A DNA stretch of 52,738 nucleotides from Slackia sp. GTDB lineage: Bacteria; Actinomycetota; Coriobacteriia; Coriobacteriales; Eggerthellaceae. Below the pieces are notes generated by a model that ran no database searches, was not told the DNA's origin, and saw only the letters and a list, made by a program, of their open reading frames with translations. The stretch lies in NCBI GenBank assembly GCA_030527325.1, contig JAUNBA010000006.1, positions 63,626 through 116,363 on the forward strand, read 5' to 3'. A program made the translations under genes and the position numbers. Within the stretch, counting starts at the first letter, position 1. Each line of letters begins with the position of its first letter. This document shows positions 48,942-52,738 of this stretch, piece by piece.

Positions 48942-51900
48942 ATGCTCGAATTGAGAAGCATCACGAAAGACTATGCGTCCGGCGATGCCGTGGTGCATGC
49001 GTTGAAGGGCGTCAGCCTCCGATTTCGCGATAGCGAATTCGTCGCCGTTTTGGGCCAGTCGGGCTGTGGCAAGACGACCATGCTCAATATCGTCGGCGGC
49101 CTCGATCGGTATACGTCGGGCGATCTGGTGATCGACGGGGTTTCCACCAAGGCGTATAAGGACCGCGATTGGGATTTCTATCGCAACCATCGCGTCGGGT
49201 TCGTGTTCCAAAGCTACAACCTTATTCCTCATCAGGACGTGCTTTCCAATGTGGAGCTCGCCCTCACGCTTTCGGGGGTCTCGAGGTCCGAGCGTCGCGC
49301 TCGTGCCGCGGCGGCGCTCGAGCAAGTGGGGCTGGGCGATCAGCTGCATAAGAAGCCCTGTCAAATGTCGGGCGGCCAGATGCAGCGCGTGGCCATCGCG
49401 CGTGCATTGGTGAATGACCCCGCTATCGTGCTTGCGGACGAGCCTACGGGCGCGCTTGATTCCGAAACCAGCGTGCAGGTCATGGAAATCCTGAAGAAGG
49501 TGGCTCGCGATCGGCTGGTCGTCATGGTGACCCATAACCCCGAGCTCGCCGCCGATTACGCCGATCGCATCGTGCGTTTCAAAGACGGCGTCGTGGTCGA
49601 CGATAGCGATCCGTACGATTGCGAGGCCGAAAAAGTCGCCGAGGACGCCGCGTGTCGTTCCGCCTGCGCACGGGACGGCCGGGTTCGCCGTACATCGATG
49701 AATCCTCTGACGGCGTTTTCGCTTTCGCTCAATAATCTGATGACCAAAAAAGGCCGCACCATCCTCACGGCGTTCGCGGGATCGATCGGCATCATCGGCA
49801 TCGCGCTCATCCTCTCGCTTTCGAGCGGCGTGAACGACTATATCGCCAAAGTGGAGCAGGATACGCTTTCTACTTCGCCGCTTGTCATCGCCAAACAGAG
49901 TTACGACATGTCGTCCTTGCTGGCGGGCGACCCGTCGGCGGATTCCGGCGACGAAAGCGCTGCCGCTGAGAAGAATCTGCAGGACTCATCGGAAGGGGCG
50001 CTTCCAGGCCCCTCTGACGAGATAACTGAATTTACCATGCTGCGCGATATGTTCGCCAGCGTTCGATCGAACGATATGGCGTCTTTGAAGGCGTTTCTCG
50101 ACGAAGGTGGCGACGGCATTTCCAGCGACGTGAACGCATTGCAGTACGATTACGGCATCACGCCATTGGTCTATAAGCCCGACACGTCCGCAGGCGCCGT
50201 GCGTCTTTCGCCTAACGCCATGAGCGCCGCCATGATGGGCGGCATGTCGAGCGGAGCCACAGCTGGTATAGGCATGGGCAACGGCACGGTTTTCAGCGAA
50301 ATGATCGACAATGAGGAATTGCTCGATGAGCAGTACGATGTGGTGGCGGGTCGTTGGGCCGAGGCTTCCGACGAATGCGTGCTCGTCCTCTCTTCGAGCG
50401 GCAAGATCAGCGACTATACGCTGTATGGGCTCGGCGTGCTCGACGTTGCGGAGCTCGATTCCATGGTCGATACCATGATGAGCGCATCGGGTGCGGTCGA
50501 GGTTTCCGAGACGGATGTCGATTTCACGTACGAAGACGCCCTCAATACCAGCTTCAAGGTTCTCGGGCCGTTTGATTCGTATCGCAAAAACGAAGAAACG
50601 GGCGGCTGGACCGATATGGCCGATAACGCCGAGTTCATGAAAGAAAGGGTAGCATCCGGGCTGGATTTGCGCATTGTGGGCGTCGTTCGTCCCAATCCGG
50701 CCGCGAAGGCCGCTGCGCTCAGCCAGGGCGTGGCGTATACATCGGGCCTGACGAGCGAGCTGATGGAGCGCGCCGCCTCTTCCGAGATCGTGCAGCAGCA
50801 GCTTGCGGAGCCTGACGTGGACGTATTCACGGGCAAAACCTTCGATGCTTTGAAAGATGAAGCCGAACAGGGCGTTCGGCTTGAGGATATGTTCACGGTC
50901 GATGAGGCCGCTTTGAGGAATGCATTTCGAATCGACCAAGACGCCTTGAGCGCGGAATCGGACCTTTCCGCATTCGATTTCGCGGGCCTCGATATGGGAT
51001 CGCTGGATATCGATATGGCAGACATCGGGGATTCGCTGGATATTTCCTCGATGGTGGGCTCGGCTCCCACCCCTGATTTTTCTGGAGTATTCGAAGGACT
51101 GAAGAACGATCCTCCGCTTTCTTCCGAGGAGTTGGCGTTGCTGGGCGAGTTGAGCGGAGCGTTGATGAGCGATTTCATCACCGGGTGGCTGCCCGTGCAC
51201 GGCAGCGGCCTCTCTCCGAACGATCCCGATTTCGGGAGGAAATTGCTCGAGCAGTTCCAGGCATATGCGACAAGCACGGAGGAGCAGGGGGGTGCGGGGA
51301 CGCTTGCACGCATAGCCTCTCTTGCAGGCGGTGCTGCGGGAGAAGCCGTGCAGCGCGTTGCGCAGGATTATGTTGCGAACCAGCTCGCTCCCTTTATGCA
51401 GAATGCCTGCTCGGAATTGGCCGGGCAAGTGTCTGAGCAGGTAGGTCAGGCGGTCTCTTCGCAGCTTCGCGCCGCGCTCGCCGCGGCCATGGCGCAGATG
51501 GGCCCTCGTATCGCCGATAGTCTTGCCGCGTCTGTGCAGAATGCTTTCGTGTTCGATCCCGGCGCGTTTGCCAGGGCTATCGAATTCAACATGGACGCCG
51601 AAGACCTGTCTTCGCTGATGGCCAATTATGCGAACGCGAGCAAACTGACGTACGAATCGAATCTGATGGCGCTCGGATACGCCGATCCGGCCGACCCGCA
51701 GGCGATTAAACTGTATCCGAAAGATTTCGAGGCGAAAGAGCGCGTGCTTGCAAGCATCGATGGATACAACGATCGCATGAAGGCCCAGGGTGCAGAGGAG
51801 AAGGCGGTTTCCTACACCGATTACATGGGCGTGCTCATGAGCGGCGTGACCGATATCGTGGACATGATTTCGTACGTGCTCATCGCATTCGTGAGTATTT

Positions 51901-52268
51901 CGCTGGTGGTGAGTTCCATCATGATCGGCATCATCACATACATCAGCGTGCTCGAACGAAGGAAGGAAATCGGCATTTTGCGTGCGATCGGCGCATCGAA
52001 AAAAGACGTGTCGCATGTGTTCAACGCCGAGACGTTCATCATCGGATTAGCGGCGGGCGTTCTCGGCATCGCCGTGACCATGGTTCTCGACATTCCGATG
52101 AATATGATTATCGAGCACGTGTCGGGCGTGCAGGATATGGCCGCCGTTCCTCCTGTGGCGGCAGTCGTTTTGATCGCCGTCTCGGTGGCACTGACGATGA
52201 TAGGCGGCATTATTCCGAGTCATATGGCGTCCAAGAAAGATCCTGTGACGGCCTTGCGGGCGGAATAG
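48942..52268 (+). CDS. MacB-type ABC transporter, fused ATPase and FtsX permease
   Basis: A 1108-residue single-chain ABC protein. The ATPase (1-240) has Walker A GQSGCGKTT, signature MSGGQMQRVAIARAL, Walker B VLADEPTGALD and THNPE. A first membrane helix lies at 274-294. A very large outer domain follows (about 295-975, roughly 680 residues), much larger than the periplasmic domain of MacB. Three helices end it (about 977-1002, 1031-1050 and 1072-1091) with the FtsX motif ERRKEIGILRAIGASKKDV. Such mechanotransmission transporters handle peptides, lipoproteins or cell-wall hydrolases rather than transport across a channel. The outer domain is Met/Asp/Ser-rich without recognised motifs. Start chosen at MLELRSITKDY. 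Confidence 0.92.
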   Translation: MLELRSITKDYASGDAVVHALKGVSLRFRDSEFVAVLGQSGCGKTTMLNIVGGLDRYTSGDLVIDGVSTKAYKDRDWDFYRNHRVGFVFQSYNLIPHQDVLSNVELALTLSGVSRSERRARAAAALEQVGLGDQLHKKPCQMSGGQMQRVAIARALVNDPAIVLADEPTGALDSETSVQVMEILKKVARDRLVVMVTHNPELAADYADRIVRFKDGVVVDDSDPYDCEAEKVAEDAACRSACARDGRVRRTSMNPLTAFSLSLNNLMTKKGRTILTAFAGSIGIIGIALILSLSSGVNDYIAKVEQDTLSTSPLVIAKQSYDMSSLLAGDPSADSGDESAAAEKNLQDSSEGALPGPSDEITEFTMLRDMFASVRSNDMASLKAFLDEGGDGISSDVNALQYDYGITPLVYKPDTSAGAVRLSPNAMSAAMMGGMSSGATAGIGMGNGTVFSEMIDNEELLDEQYDVVAGRWAEASDECVLVLSSSGKISDYTLYGLGVLDVAELDSMVDTMMSASGAVEVSETDVDFTYEDALNTSFKVLGPFDSYRKNEETGGWTDMADNAEFMKERVASGLDLRIVGVVRPNPAAKAAALSQGVAYTSGLTSELMERAASSEIVQQQLAEPDVDVFTGKTFDALKDEAEQGVRLEDMFTVDEAALRNAFRIDQDALSAESDLSAFDFAGLDMGSLDIDMADIGDSLDISSMVGSAPTPDFSGVFEGLKNDPPLSSEELALLGELSGALMSDFITGWLPVHGSGLSPNDPDFGRKLLEQFQAYATSTEEQGGAGTLARIASLAGGAAGEAVQRVAQDYVANQLAPFMQNACSELAGQVSEQVGQAVSSQLRAALAAAMAQMGPRIADSLAASVQNAFVFDPGAFARAIEFNMDAEDLSSLMANYANASKLTYESNLMALGYADPADPQAIKLYPKDFEAKERVLASIDGYNDRMKAQGAEEKAVSYTDYMGVLMSGVTDIVDMISYVLIAFVSISLVVSSIMIGIITYISVLERRKEIGILRAIGASKKDVSHVFNAETFIIGLAAGVLGIAVTMVLDIPMNMIIEHVSGVQDMAAVPPVAAVVLIAVSVALTMIGGIIPSHMASKKDPVTALRAE

Positions 52269-52546
52269 CGTTGCCGGTGGCGGTCGCCGGAATGCGGTTC
52301 CAGGCTGCGGCGAGCGGGCCGCCTTCGCTGCGGGCGTCTACGGTCTGCATCCTGGGCCGACGTGTTCGTACGAGGGTTATAGGGAAAAAGGTGGTTGGAC
52401 GTAATTCCGCACAGAAACGGAGGTCCGCCACGGAAGGCGTCTACGCAGCTGTGCGGAAGAGAAACGCGGTCGCGTTTGCTGCCTTGAGTTCTTGTCAAGG
52501 TGTTTTCGTCGGGGTTTGTTTTCGTTCGGCACCGCTCGCCGAGGCG
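52269..52546. other. Intergenic region with a long-loop inverted repeat
   Basis: About 280 bp without a convincing gene. It contains TTCCGCACAG (52405-52414) paired with CTGTGCGGAA (52449-52458), a perfect 10-bp stem around a 34-nt loop that itself can fold. An open frame of 102 codons on the plus strand has no ribosome-binding site. No terminator with a T-run was found for the ABC transporter gene. Confidence 0.5.
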
Positions 52547-52584
52547 ATAAAAAGAAAAGCCGGTCAGAAGCGCTCCTGACCGGC
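52547..52584 (-). terminator. Terminator of tRNA-Arg (CCT)
   Basis: A 9-bp stem (GCCGGTCAG and complement, 8-nt loop) followed on the minus strand by TTTTCTTTTTA. Confidence 0.9.
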
Positions 52585-52594
52585 GGTTGTTCGA

Positions 52595-52670
52595 TGGTGC
52601 CCCCGGGCCGATTCGAACGGCCGACACCCGCTTTAGGAGAGCGGTGCTCTATCCCCTGAGCTACGGAGGC
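52595..52670 (-). tRNA. tRNA-Arg (CCT)
   Basis: Acceptor GCCTCCG/CGGGGGC, anticodon loop CTCCTAA giving CCT, T-arm CGTTCGAATC, and CCA encoded at 52595-52597. It is the only tRNA on the minus strand in the right arm. Confidence 0.95.
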
Positions 52671-52738
52671 TTATATAACGGATTATTTTAGCATTGCCTG
52701 TGCGGTTCTGCTCCATCGTGTTTAATTTTCATCGTTCC

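Noticed and set aside
49986..52016. A 676-codon open frame on the minus strand opposite the ABC transporter
   Set aside because: It is a shadow of the Asp/Ser-rich outer domain. No ribosome-binding site or motif was seen.
52415..52448. Resemblance of GCCACGGAAGGC to part of a cobalamin riboswitch
   Set aside because: The other conserved blocks and the correct spacing are absent, and no downstream gene would be controlled.

Overview
The window is the replication-origin region of a high-GC actinobacterial chromosome. The layout dnaN-recF-dciA-gyrB-gyrA with tRNA-Ile and tRNA-Ala just past gyrA, the parAB/parS partition system, and an Nramp-related magnesium transporter of the kind described from Eggerthella lenta all point to the class Coriobacteriia, probably Eggerthellaceae. 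The species cannot be named from the sequence alone. No rRNA, CRISPR array, insertion sequence, prophage or intein was seen.

Layout. A roughly 1-kb AT-rich gap (22.64-23.65 kb) between dnaA and rpmH carries the origin. To its left, genes are almost all on the minus strand: dnaA, dnaN, recF, dciA, gyrB, gyrA, tRNA-Ile, tRNA-Ala, tRNA-Ser, the rpsF-ssb-rpsR-rplI operon, dnaB, purA, purD, a HemN-like radical SAM gene, tRNA-Phe and a large secreted phosphoesterase. To its right, genes are mostly on the plus strand: rpmH-rnpA-yidD-yidC-jag-rsmG, parA-parB, rlmN, ddl, a DnaQ/DinG helicase, two unusual membrane proteins, tRNA-Gly, two tRNA-Arg(ACG), an MgtE-sensor/Nramp pair, citrate synthase plus aminotransferase, galE and a MacB-type ABC transporter. 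Transcription therefore runs away from the origin on both arms, co-directional with replication. Exceptions are the acidic protein at 11.6 kb on the left, and reverse rubrerythrin, a tail-anchored protein, a 5-FCL-like gene and tRNA-Arg(CCT) on the right.

How the parts work together. The origin has a cluster of TTTCAAC heptamers upstream of dnaA. A second element, built as a DnaA-box, GC cluster and DnaA-trio-like repeat, lies between dnaA and dnaN. Four parS sites spread over 19 kb flank it and would load ParB for segregation. Housekeeping blocks cover replication, ribosomal proteins, membrane insertion and purine synthesis.

The most unusual content is fourfold. (1) A two-gene Mg2+ module pairs a cytosolic MgtE-N/CBS sensor, lacking the MgtE channel, with an Nramp protein whose metal-site motifs are changed from DPGN to DAGG and from MPH to APW. 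(2) A 1155-residue membrane protein has an M28 peptidase-like fold split by about 700 acidic low-complexity residues, with a degenerate metal site. (3) A perfect 18-bp hairpin lies inside the rnpA coding sequence. (4) GyrA carries leucine at the position of E. coli Ser83.
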